Shown: positions 1 through 10,619 of the stretch, piece by piece
How the letters are laid out: every line of letters begins with the position of its first letter
How positions within the stretch are numbered: position 1 is the stretch's first letter
Assembly (NCBI RefSeq): GCF_014529535.1
Contig: NW_023503555.1
Coordinates: 8,603,404-8,667,403, forward strand
Source: Bradysia coprophila
Taxonomy: Eukaryota; Arthropoda; Insecta; Diptera; Sciaridae
DNA: 64,000 nt
Reading direction: 5' to 3'
Program-made: the position numbers and the translations under genes
The notes under the pieces: generated by a model
What the model saw: only the letters and a program-made list of their open reading frames with translations
Told to the model about the DNA's origin: nothing
Databases searched by the model: none

Positions 1-530
1 CATTTCGTATCAGGTCTGTGACTGCATTGAGCAATCTAAAAGTGAAATTATTTCAATGTTACCCCTTAGGTAGATCAGCGCATTATACTGACGTTGATCA
101 TGTGGATTGGGTACCGTCATTGCACTTAGGATATGAAACACTTGAAAAAGAGACCGAATCGACTGAATCAGATCGACCGTCATTATACGAAATATTCGAA
201 ATAAAAGCTGAGCCAAATGAATTGGATGGAGATTCCAACGATGAGCGGCCTGATTACCTGGACGAAGTTACACCGGACATGGATCCAGATGACATAAAAG
301 ATGTGCTACGAGACGTTACCACAGAGGGATTATGTTCAGATTACACAGACTTACCAACGGATAGACAAACGATAATGAATTTTGAGTACGTTTCCAGTGA
401 TACGGTTAGCACACAAACGGATGGTGCAATAACTGGTATGTCCTCTGACATACTACGGACATATGAGGCAAAAATTGCTGATTTAGAGGCAATGTTAAGT
501 GGTGAAAGAATTAAAGTTGAACAATACTGA
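1..530 (+). CDS. C-terminal part of a THAP-like DNA-binding protein (partial)
   Basis: An open frame runs in from the left edge (frame of base 3) to a TGA at 528-530, about 175 residues, with no convincing start inside the window; a splice acceptor near base 13 is possible. The first 40 residues end in DWVPSLHLGYE, which resembles the end of a THAP zinc-finger domain (family knowledge: THAP domains close with a V-P-S/T-hydrophobic stretch). After it comes a long acidic, Ser/Thr/Asp-rich stretch holding a STQTD motif, and then a short predicted coiled coil near the C-terminus, the usual THAP-protein layout. The zinc-binding cysteines would lie upstream, so the family call rests on weak evidence. 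It could also be another acidic nuclear protein. Confidence 0.4.
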   Translation, partial: FRIRSVTALSNLKVKLFQCYPLGRSAHYTDVDHVDWVPSLHLGYETLEKETESTESDRPSLYEIFEIKAEPNELDGDSNDERPDYLDEVTPDMDPDDIKDVLRDVTTEGLCSDYTDLPTDRQTIMNFEYVSSDTVSTQTDGAITGMSSDILRTYEAKIADLEAMLSGERIKVEQY

Positions 531-889
531 TGATGGAGACAATAGTCAGAAATAAAATCGAGTCTTTTGAGAGAAAACATCATCTTTTGCACTAATTCGT
601 AGCAGCAGACTATCACTTCTGACCTTGCTTCTGTCTGAATTATATAGATGATCTGAAAACTGACCCTCAGCAATCGATAAAAAGAGAGGATTCGCTCAGT
701 TTCACTCCATGTTTTATGTTAGTCGCTATACGCCATTGTATGGCTTTTAACACAAAAAGGCAAGGAGACACCCACATTTGTTAACCGTATATCATCAGCA
801 GACATTTAGTTTCTATCTGTTATCTGCCCAGAGTGATAATCTCGAATTTATCTCTCTTCGACAAATCTGTTTATCGCGATATATCTGTT

Positions 890-1240
890 CTCGGCAGATA
901 AGGGAGCGTATGCTCCACTGTCCAAAATGTTTATTTTGTCGTTCAAATTTTGTACCTCGTATTCTACAACTCTGCACTTGTCGGGAAGACATGTACCGAA
1001 GCTTGTTGCTCAAAGAACCCACTTGTGAGAACACACTTTGTTTTTATCGCAAAATTATTAACCGATGTAATGAATCACTTTCGCAGCACCCAATGTAATT
1101 TGTGTTACTACCTGCCCCATCCATTTCCACATAGGAAAATAAAAAAAAAAAACACTGAAAAACCACATGTAATAGATAGCTTTCGTAGGGGGCAAAATTC
1201 AATGGTCAACTTTTGGGGCAGTTGGTGAAGGTTGATCAGA
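890..1240. repeat. Dispersed repeat family A, copy 1
   Basis: It shares blocks such as GAAGCTTGTTGCTCAAA, TCGCAAAATTATTA and GTAATGAATCACTTTCGCAG with copies near 28905-29310, 39830-40150, 58190-58290 and 59290-59470. The 28.9-kb copy is arranged as two inverted arms, so the family is probably a foldback-type non-autonomous element. No coding potential. Confidence 0.55.
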
Positions 1241-2370
1241 GACGCAGCCACAAAGGAATTTCAGGGCGGACTTAGTGCCCAGAAATTTTGAATGGAAAAA
1301 TTGAAGAAGAGCGCAAGTGTCTTTTACTTCTATTGTTTCTACAATGCATTTGGCTACATTAGCCGCTTCTGTAGACAAGAAAGAACAAGTAAAATAGCTA
1401 AGCAAGTAAGTATATACTAGTATTAGACTGTAATAACTAGGTCCCACCTTTTGGGCGGGTCAGGTCACTTGACTGACACTTTCCTAAATGTATTTTTGAC
1501 GTATTCATGAAAACTTGTCACATTTAATACATAATATATTTACTATATTAATGACTCCACGCAAATGACAGTAAAATTTGACAAGTTTTTTTTCTGGGAA
1601 ACCATCGAGGGTAAGTTGGAATTATTTTTGAGCTCTCAATTTTCTTAAAAATTTTCAATTTTCAAGATTTTCAATCAACCTCAAATCATAAATAAAATAT
1701 GACTCGTATGATTCCCACTCGTATGAGCTGTCTATTATTCTGTTTGATTGCCTTTTTGTTACATCAGAGCAGATGCGAAGCTTGTTTTGTGAATGTGGAA
1801 CGAGGACTTTTTCACAAAATAAAAAAGTGCGATAGAAGTTCTTCTCTTACACTTTTTCGTAAAAAAAGGAAGTTCCCCGGTACTTAATATACCTTCACAT
1901 GGTGACATGGTAATAAATGAACTTAATTAGTTTTTGATTCATCGTTAAAAATAACTCAGTTTACCAATATTTTCGGTAAATTGGTACCACTCTATAATGG
2001 TAAAGGGATTAAAAATATTTGTAAAAGGAGAAATTTATTGGTAGACCGAGAAAAAATAATCCCTCGATTTCCCATTCACAAAACCTTCAATCGTGAATAA
2101 AATGTCACGACTCGTGTGAATTACGGCCCTCGCTTCGCTCTGGCCGCAAACTTCACACTCGTAAAATTTTTACAATATTCTCTTTGATTCATTTAATTCC
2201 ATGTATTTAAAAAAAATCTTCAGAAATTAATTGAGATAGTTCATCTTATTTGCCTGCAAAATTTTTTAATCACAGTGTGCTAATTTGATAACAGGCATTT
2301 CGCTGGCGTAAGATCCGGAACATGTAGTTGTAAAGGGAGTAAAATACTACTTACTTGATAAATGACAAAC

Positions 2371-2813
2371 AATTTGATAGTCAACTATCAAATTTGATAG
2401 TCAACTATCAAATTTGATAGTTGACTATCAAATTTGATAGTTGACTATCAAATTTGATAGTTGACTAACAACTTGATAGTTGACTATCAAATTTGATAGT
2501 TGACTATCAAATTTGATAGTTGACTATCAAATTTGATAGTTGATTTGATAGTCAACTATCAAGTTGTTAGTCGACTATCAAATTTGATAGTCAACTATCA
2601 AGTTGTTAGTCAACTATCAAGTTGTTAGTCAACTATCAAATTTGATAGTCAACTATCAAGTTGTTAGTCGACTATCAAAGTCAACTATTAAATTTGATAC
2701 TCAACTATCAAGTTGTTAGTCAACTATCAAATTTGATAGTCAACTATCAAGTTGTTAGTCAACTATCAAATTTGATAGTCAACTACCAAATTTGATAGTC
2801 AACTATCAAATTT
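2371..2813. repeat. Palindromic 20-bp tandem array
   Basis: About 22 units of a roughly 20-bp sequence, TTTGATAGTYRACTATCAAA. Each unit is a near-perfect palindrome that differs between strands only at the two central bases. The orientation of the centre (TCAAC or TTGAC) changes at least twice along the array, and variant units with AACAACTTGATAG occur. The whole block can therefore fold into hairpins at many scales. Confidence 0.85.
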
Positions 2814-3329
2814 ACGATTTACACACACTACGCAACAAAATCAAATTTCATCAAAGCAATCTTTTGCGATTGAGGCTATTATCAACAGTGTAAAATCCTG
2901 TTTTTCTGGGATAGCTTCCAGATCCTTCGTCCCACATAGCCCATCTTCGAACTTAGCCTCGGTATTTTACTTCCACAAATTTAAAAAAAAGAATCATCCA
3001 AATTGGTTAAAAATTACTCAACGATTTTTTGTTACCCACATTTAACGTTTTTCATACCATTTCATACATTTCAATCACAGTGAATTTTTTGTTACCCACA
3101 TATTTCGGTATTTTCTGGTGTAAGACCCTGACTTTCAGTAAAGGGAATAATAGAGAGAGAAATGTGTATTTCGGACCAGTTGATTTAACTTGCCTGGAGG
3201 GATGTGTTAAAATTTATTTGAACATATTCCATGATAGAATAGAGTGTTCACGAAGGGCGATTTTTGACCAAGTAAATATAACTTATCTGTTGGTCACACG
3301 TCAAAATGAGGGAATTCACATTCAACTTT

Positions 3330-3520
3330 AAACTGGTCTTACTATCAACGTTTATTCATTCGTGACAGCTGACCCACACATCAGTTAGATTTTACCGGTT
3401 TTCACTCCACTGTGTTGACGGAGAGTGAAAACCAGTTCAATTTATCTGATCTGTGGGTCAACTGTATAGTGTTTATGATAAGAGCGAAAATTCCGATGAC
3501 CAGTTAACTTTAACTTGCCT
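3330..3520. repeat. Foldback repeat
   Basis: The left arm, containing GACAGCTGACCCACACATCA and GGTTTTCACTCC, is mirrored by a right arm with GAGTGAAAACCAGTTC and CTGTGGGTCAACTGT. The arms are about 80 bases long and imperfect, with a loop near 3415. Looks like a MITE-type inverted repeat; no clear target duplication was found. Confidence 0.55.
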
Positions 3521-3938
3521 TGAGGTACTAATATTGAATATTTTCATATAAATTTTAGTAATAAATTCCTAATAAAAAGGAATAACTGATAAGAATAATA
3601 TTTCATTCTCTTTCAACATAACAGTATACAGACGGTTCTGATTAGACTGAGCGCCTCGAAGATCAGTTATTTATAACTTGTCTTGCAGGGCTTGCCATTG
3701 CATTTTGCCACGTCTTGGAAGGCAAGGTTAAATAAGGGGTCTGAATTATATTTCATTCTCTCTCGACGCAACATTTTTAGAGAATTGCACCATTAGCTGT
3801 ATGGACAGAATTTTTCGGTTCCATAAAAAAGACTCGCTTCGACAAACGACAGAACAGTCAGAATCCAAAATCAAAATAATCGTCGGTGAAGTCCATGTGT
3901 TATTATTTACCTAAAAATTGTCAATAAATTCCGACAGA

Positions 3939-5126
3939 ATGAGGAATTTACTTCAGACAAAGTTTATCAACCAATTTCAAACTGTGATAAAACATGGCAT
4001 GTGTTCCAAGGCTCTAACGGCTGTCGCTGACAAAACAGTAGCGAACGACAAAGTCGATTCCAAAGACAAAATTGATTGGATGGAAGAATTAAGAGAACTG
4101 GACAACAGATCCGTGCTAGATGCACCGGTTTCAAAGGATCTTTATAAATCATCTACGCCAGCATTGTCACCAACATTCAACCTAGCTGCGTATGTAAACG
4201 AGTCGGAAACACTTCAGCAACTCATCAAACTTGGTGTGGATTTGAGTAAAATAGAACGTCGCAAAGGTCTATCCCAGTTTGTACTGAAATTGGACTTTGA
4301 GAAGGACGTGAAAAATCACATCACATTTTTGCATCAAGAGTGTGGCCTACCGATGGAAGCATTTGGATCCGTCCTGACGAAGAATCCGCTAATTTTTAAA
4401 GAGAGTTTACTGGATCTGGAAACGAGAGTGACCTATCTGAAATCCAAATTGTTCAAACCAGTCGATATCGCTCGCATTGCCGAAAAGAATCCGTTTTGGT
4501 TGATGTGCGTGCATTGCTATGGGTTAAATTGATTCATTTTACTTAAAACAATCCTCTCAATCCTCAGGTTCCGGACGCAGCGTATTGACAGGCGCTTGGG
4601 CTTCTTCCAGAAAAAATTTGACTTACTTGGATCGCAGGTACGCGCGTTAACAGTCAAACAGCCACGGCTCATAACGTACCATCTGCAATCAGTTGAACGG
4701 AACGCATTCAGTATACGAGAAGAGTTTGGGTTTTCGTCGGATGAGACAAGGATGTTAGTCCTACAAACACCCAGGATCCTAATGATGAGTGAGATATTGG
4801 ATTCGGTTGCTTTAAGGGCTTCAAAATAAAATCTGTTTCGTTTCTCAGACCAGCACAACCTCCTCGGTCGTCTAGATTACATCCACAACACAATGGGAAT
4901 ATCGCACGAACAAATTGTAAAATCGTCGGGTGTACTGCAGAGTCGCGAACATATAATCAGGCAGAGGCATGAATTTTTGAAATTAATTGGTAGAGCGCAG
5001 TACGATCCGACGAAGGACCTGTATGTGTCACTGATCGAATTAGTTGTTGGAACCGATCAAGAATTTGCTCTGAATGTGGCGGGAACGTCGTATATAAAGT
5101 TTGAAACATTTTTGCGACAATTGTAG
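3939..5126 (+). CDS. mTerf3: mTERF3-type mitochondrial transcription/ribosome factor
   Basis: Three exons, 3939-4504, 4568-4788 and 4849-5126, join in frame (1065 nt, 354 residues) through introns of 63 and 60 bases with GT..AG borders. The start is the first ATG of the open frame; upstream in-frame codons lack ATG. The N-terminus (MRNLLQTKF.., Arg/Lys/Gln-rich, no acidic residues) fits a mitochondrial targeting peptide. From about residue 85 the protein is a series of helical mTERF repeats with the characteristic proline positions (LTKNPLIF, IAEKNPFWL, VKQPRLIT, LQTPRILM). Family knowledge: MTERF3 acts in mitochondria on transcription and large-subunit ribosome biogenesis. An AATAAA lies at 5144-5149. 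The length and repeat order suit MTERF3 better than MTERF4. Confidence 0.9.
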
Positions 5127-6545
5127 AAACGAAATGGAAATGGAATAAAAGATCGAGACGAAGGTTTTAGAGATCAAGCTGTGGATTATTCGGTAATTCG
5201 ACTTTCTTTCACTAACATTTCAAATTCACATTTTTCAATGTGTTCTTGTGTTCGCACTCTAATGACTATTTAGCCACCGATTCACTTTCTGAAATAAACA
5301 GTCAAATTTTTAGGAATTACTTCAAACAATGTACAGTTAATCCCGACCAAATTTGCTGTTTTTCAGGTTGTCCACTCAACTTCGCTGTCTTTTTCGTGTT
5401 TTAAGGAGTTCAATAGTAGTACGCGCGCTCATTACTGGTAAAACCATATAAGACAGTTATGTTGTGTGACGTGTGCAAAATTTGTGAAACGAATTTGGTT
5501 GGGGTTAAGTGTAATACATCTCTAGTATGATGTCATAGTTCTATAGGACCTCTGGATGTTCTATAATCGATTTTAACCTGTCGTATCGCTATCGCTATAT
5601 AATCATTAAATCTGCTACTTCTCCTGTTTACAGTATCGCCTTATGCTTAATACAAAATATTTTACCTAGTGCTACCTCGGGAAAATGAGGAGTTACTTCA
5701 TTGGCATGACCGTCAGAACTCTTTTCCCGAGAGTTTAGTGATTAAAATAACTTTGTTAAAGGCAAAAATTGGGCTGCAACCCTCACAATCACACTCAAAA
5801 GAGGTTCAAACTGGGTCTTCTATACTTCTTTAGTCGAAACGAACGTTTTCTGTAAGAAAAGATCTATGGAATTCCAACTCGACCGAATTATTTTCCTCAC
5901 TTCGCTCTTTTGTTTCACTTATTTCAACTAAATGAATTAATGTTTATACACCTGGAAACTCGTTTTGCCTCTATCACAGTAGCGTTAAGACACGTTTCTG
6001 GGACGTGCGTAGTAGTAGGTTACGCAAGGGTTTAAGAGATTATTATTTGGACATAATTGGTTGTATCCCTCGAATCCGCCTCGAGTTACGAACGCAACCT
6101 CAAACCAGTACTACTAGCAAAACCTACTGTTGTTATCCAATGAACTTGCTTCGGAAATTGTTTTTCGACTGGTCTCCGCTCAGATATGCCCTAAACGCTC
6201 AGATATGCCCCAAACTTGTCGACAGTTAACGGAGCTTGTTGTTCAAAAAACACACTTGCAATGCAAATTTATGTGATATTAGTTAAGTCATCACCCACAA
6301 GCTAATTTTTCCTTGAAAAGTAACACATTTTTGAGTGCTTTACTGGTTCTGCGTCTTAAAAAAAGAAGATTTTGGTTTATAGAAATCATCAAAAAACGAA
6401 TATTTTCCCGCCTAAATGTAGGTTACAAATTTGCAAAGTGTCCATTGCTCTTAATAAATACCCCGAGAAAGTGGATTATCAATATATGTTTATAAGGTGC
6501 GTAAACTGCATTGCGAACGTGCTTGAAAATTTTTGACTTATTAAG

Positions 6546-6650
6546 TGGATCATGAAAGGTGAGTTCGTTTAAATGAAATCGTCATGTCCTCTGGTTTGTA
6601 TGAACAGACCACACCTGGTTAACCTGGTTTATACTTTCATTTCTACAAAC
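6546..6650. repeat. Foldback family C, copy 1 (half element)
   Basis: Contains AGGTGAGTTCGTTTAAATGA, then GTCATGTCCTCTGGTTTGTA and a CAGACCACACCTGG block. The same order occurs at 49045-49170 and 52875-53000 and, more degraded, at 13130-13300. Only one arm is recognisable here. Confidence 0.6.
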
Positions 6651-6689
6651 CTCTCACTAATCAAAACAACAAATTTACATGCAAGTGTG

Positions 6690-7090
6690 TTATTAACAAA
6701 GACTAGGCACGTTAACCTGTCACAAAAATAATGACAAGCTCTTGGTTGTATAGTCCGTTATATAGTAAAAAAATGAAGTACAAGATTTGAAATCAACCAT
6801 AGCACTCCAATAACAGGCACAAGAACACATTTTTTTAACGGTCATTTGGCCTCTTATTTTGTATGGAACGTACGTAACGCAGTGATCTATACCAACATAA
6901 ACACACTGAATTTATATGAGAATTTTAGACCATTGCGTCGTGTAGGCCTCTTATTTAATTCTGTTCTCGTGTCTGTTCTTGGAGTGCGTTGAATCAACCA
7001 ATAAAAAATACTTTGATCGATGGAAGTAATATACCAGATAATAATACTGGTCATATGCTTGCGAGAATGAATTCTGACACCATGGTAGAC
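6690..7090. repeat. Dispersed repeat family B, copy 1, split by a MITE
   Basis: Sequence with GTTAACCTGTCACA, ATGACAAGCTC, TATATAGTAAAAAAATGAAG and ACAAGATTTGAAATCA continues after the MITE with AAATACTTTGATCG and AGATAATAATACTG. The copies at 32350-32780 and 45670-45860 carry the same blocks without the insertion, which defines the insertion point. Confidence 0.7.
6798..6991. mobile_element. MITE, CAACGCACT family, 194 bp
   Basis: Flanked by a 7-bp direct repeat AATCAAC (6791-6797 and 6992-6998). The left end CATAGCACTCCAATAACAGG mirrors the right end CTGTTCTTGGAGTGCGTTG. The interior is AT-rich and non-coding. It interrupts repeat family B. Same family as the elements at 20524, 21359 and 37195. 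Confidence 0.8.
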
Positions 7091-7234
7091 AAGTCCTTAC
7101 CTCGATACCTGAATCAATTCTCAGGATTTAACAGGTTTATATTTTGAATATTTCTTTATTTCTGTGTAACATTGCACAACAAAAAACCTGCAAATGGTAT
7201 TAGGGTGATGGCCTCTTACACTCTCTGTGAAGAC

Positions 7235-9777
7235 TTAAAAAAATAATTCACAAACAAACACAACAGCAGACAGCCCAATACAGATTGCCAATATGAAAAG
7301 GGCACCCTGTATACTTTGAATAGTGAATTGTTTCGGTTCCTTGCTCTCTTTCGGATAGTCCTCGAAAAATGAATTGAATTGTCGCTTATCGAGATAGATA
7401 TCGTTGTACCAATAATCAGAAAATCCGTACTCCTGAAATCTAGCGCATCGTTTGTTTTTGCTGAATTCGATACTCAAAATATCATTTGAAAGGAGTCACC
7501 TTAACGCATGATCGCTAAACAGTTCGGTGTACGCCGAGAATCTCTTGAATGCAAACACCGAGTAGTGATCGAAGATGCACGTCTTCTTCATGAAACGAAA
7601 ATTTTGGAACAGTGTCGTCTCGTTCAGCCAATCAACGCTGGTGAAGTATTTGCCATTGGAAAAGGCGCCGAACACAGCATACCTGCCTGAATGGATCGAT
7701 GTCTCAATGTCGTTTCTATCTTTGAACACTCTGCAACGTTTCTGCAATTGATGGTAGGCTGGATTTGACGATGAAGTCAATGATACTTCTGCAACTTTGT
7801 AGAGTCGACGTACCCCGTAAAGCATATCTTAGGGAAATAAGTTCGGTTCAACGATTGGAATTCAAATATTTTCGTCTTTGTATTATCACCAGCTTCAAGG
7901 AAGTCCTCTATCGAATCGATAATTTTGGTATAGCCAGGGCTTGTTAGAAGGGATGTGTAAATGGTTGTGTAGCAAATACCAATCAAAAGACAAAGCGAAA
8001 TCCAGCTGTTACGATTATAAGATCAATCAAAGTCAACTCAGTTAAGGTAAAAGCACCAGTATTCGGCCATGCATCTAACCATCTATTTTTTAAACAAAAG
8101 AACACAAACGAATAACCGGATTTAGATGTATAGCCGAATACTGGTGTTACATACTATCCTTTCAAATGAGCCACGAAATTTACCTGATCAACAAAATATT
8201 AATCGAATGCTGTTTAGGAAAACTACCAACTCCATGTGCCGTGGCAATCTGAATCACCTCCAAGAAGGTTCGACTAAGGCTCCCATAAACCGTCGATTTT
8301 GTCGCGTCAACGCGAGCAATGCCCCATAATAGTAGACCGGTGGCCGCCAGACAAATTCCAAACGCAATCCAAATTTGAGCACTAAATGTTTTGTAGATGG
8401 CAGTGACTTCGCTCAGTTTTACCGGCTTTGGAGAGAGTAAAGTGTAACATTCATGATTGTGAAATGCAGACATATCGTATTGGTAGTAATCGAGCTCGGT
8501 TAGCCAGACCGAACACATTCGCATATCAATTAAGTTGTGAGCTAGTTCGTCAACTTTGGGACGACTGAAGTTGTTAAATGTCGGGTAGATGTAGGATACA
8601 TTCCAATTCGACGTCACTTGACGCAATAAATGGTATTCAATGCCGGTAAACCTGTAAAAGGAAGTTATACGGTCACTGGCAATGGTTATGAAAACGCTAA
8701 TGAATTGAGAATGTGGATGAATACACACAAAGACAGTAACACTCGCTTCGCTCGCAGTAATAGTTGACTGCTGTCTTGCTTGTATATTTGTTGCTTTGAT
8801 GTGAAAGATTTTAGTTCACGGTGAACAGAACAGTGAACAGAATTACTGGACAAGACAGTAATGATGAAGTTTCTGACCGCTAATCATGTAATGGTCGGTT
8901 AACAAGGGTTAAAAAATTGAAAAGTCGAGTTGGAATGCGGTTGATCTGAGGCGAAGCCGAGGTCAATAAACACATAAAAACGTCCCTTTTTACTTTTATC
9001 CCGAGCTTCGTCGTTATGTGCTACTGCAAAGACTTAACTTTGTCATACGTACCTTTGTTCCGTCGCATTCAAGATGATAACATACGGATAACAATGATTG
9101 AAGCGAACCCGAAACTGTTTATTCCTGTTACGCCGATCGACAAATGGATGTACAACATTTTTTTGCCGTCGTGGCGCCGGTTCAGCTATGTACCGACCAG
9201 TTAACAGGTCCCGTAATCCCAACGTCCTTGTGACCGAATGAATTTCAAAGATATAGCCGAAAAGAGCTTTCTCGTAAAATAAACTTGACAGTTCGTCGAT
9301 GTCAGACTGATTAAGCTTAAAGTTTCTGTCGTCAAACAGAAAGTACAATTTAGAGAACGGAAATAAAATTTTTGTGTCATTAGTATCAATTGCAACTGCT
9401 TCAACTAATGGCTTAACGGTCGTTGTGTTGTCTAAAAAAAATAGAAAATTTTCACAGCTTTTCGTCGAGTTTCTTTCATGTGCAATCGTTAACGATTCGT
9501 CAATCAAAATATTTCTATTCAATAGCCATGACATTGATCTCATATAGAATGAAATGTCCTCTGAATGTTCCATTATCGTCGCTGCACAATCAGTTGAATG
9601 GATCCCATTATCACCAACCAATTGTGCACATTTGTAATTGAAGCGAAAGCTCATGAATGGTAGTACATTCGAATCACAATGGAATTTTGAAATTGCAAAT
9701 TGTTCCTGATCCGCCGGTGTAGCGATAGTAAATATATCTGATACCATCAATAGCGGCAAAATCAGTTTTTTCGTCAT
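7235..9777 (-). CDS. Ionotropic receptor (divergent IR, ligand-gated channel)
   Basis: Five exons (9777-9053, 8651-8184, 8005-7787, 7730-7500, 7439-7235), all joining in phase 2 through GT..AG introns, give 615 residues. The ATG at 9777 opens a signal-peptide-like segment. A poorly conserved extracellular region (about 20-330) is followed by membrane segment M1 (about 335-356, IWIAFGICLAATGLLLW), M2 (about 398-420, SWISLCLLIGICYTTIYTSL), the S2 half of the ligand domain, and M3 at the extreme C-terminus (592-615). This order is the insect IR fold. The 56- and 60-base introns are typical of this genome. No ligand can be named; the divergent sequence suggests a gustatory/antennal lineage-specific IR rather than a conserved coreceptor (IR8a, IR25a or IR76b). 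Confidence 0.85.
8890..9020. repeat. Dispersed repeat family D, inside an IR intron
   Basis: Lies in the first IR intron (8652-9052). It contains TTGAAAAGTCGAGTTGG, then GTTGATCTGAGGCGAAGCCG and an AACGTC..TTTTTAC block. The same string is found near 20612-20690, 36895-36965 and 58905-58995. The 22-bp tandem array at 32111-32286 shares its GACCCGAGGCGAAG core. Confidence 0.65.
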
Positions 9778-10611
9778 GTTCTTTGCGGAGAGTTTTTATT
9801 TATCAGAAGGCTAAGAGCGACTGAATTGTTGTCAAGAAAATAGCGACAACCACAAAATATCCAACCGAAGAAATATTAGAAGAAAACGAAACAACTGTCG
9901 TAGAATTATAACTTCCATCATTTCAATTTCAAACCATTCATTCCACACATTCCACCACATACATACACACACAACCGTATTTCTTCGAGTGCTGAATCAG
10001 CACAGCTGATACTTGTGGAATGAATCGTGTCACATTCAATGTTGGAATTTATAATTCTATCGCTATATGAAACTTTGTCCAAGCCGTTAGACGCTTGATA
10101 CGATGTGGTGTGTTGAATACGTTATTCGTAAATTAACCATAAACACACACACCGTCAGTATACAGACTATACTCTCTGTTTCCATCTACGATCTATTTCT
10201 GATTCATGAAACAATCAAAAAGTGGAAAATGTCCGTTATTAAGTGGCTATCTGAACAATCGCCATATAATTCGTCAAAAAATTCGACAACACATTGTTTT
10301 GTGTACCTCATTTTGACTCTTTTTATAACTCTAAGCTTTCATTAGACAAAACATCCAATTTATACTAAGCTGGTATTTGAACATCAATTATATACTGTTG
10401 GTGGCCGGGGGCTGCAGAATAATTTATTGACAAATAAGGAAACTCAATATTATCTTGAAGCACAGCAGAATAAGCAATGCATTTTTACTGATTTTATTAA
10501 TTTAATCTGCGTCGGTGTCGTGTCTGTACTGTGACGGAAAGTGCGGCGAGAATAAACCAAATCATTGATAAAAAATGGTGACTGAGTCATGTATAAGAGT
10601 AGACGAAGCAG
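9778..10611. other. Intergenic, upstream of the IR gene
   Basis: AT-rich sequence with CACACA runs and no supportable gene. A frame of 80 codons at 10103-10345 has no homology signal I recognise and probably arose by chance. Promoter elements of the IR gene would lie in the first few hundred bases, but none is clear enough to call. Confidence 0.5.
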
Positions 10612-10619
10612 GTTGGTAG

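Larger units (their letters stand above)
531..3938. other. Intergenic, repeat-rich
   Basis: No supportable gene. It holds a dispersed-repeat copy (about 890-1240), a palindromic tandem array (2371-2813), a foldback repeat (about 3330-3520) and three copies of a short repeat containing ACCAGTTAACTTAACTTGCC-like sequence (near 3165, 3500 and 3670). A 62-codon frame at 1699-1887 begins with a signal-peptide-like stretch but has no other support. Confidence 0.6.
5127..7234. other. Intergenic, repeats
   Basis: No gene supported. From left to right: plain AT-rich sequence to about 6230; one arm of repeat family G (about 6290-6440, sharing ATCATCAAAAAACGAATATTT-like sequence with 28.5 kb); foldback family C (6546-6650); and family B (6690-7090) interrupted by a 194-bp MITE. 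Confidence 0.6.

Noticed and set aside
2371-2813. CRISPR-like array
   Set aside because: Units are contiguous without spacers and are palindromic; the host is a eukaryote.
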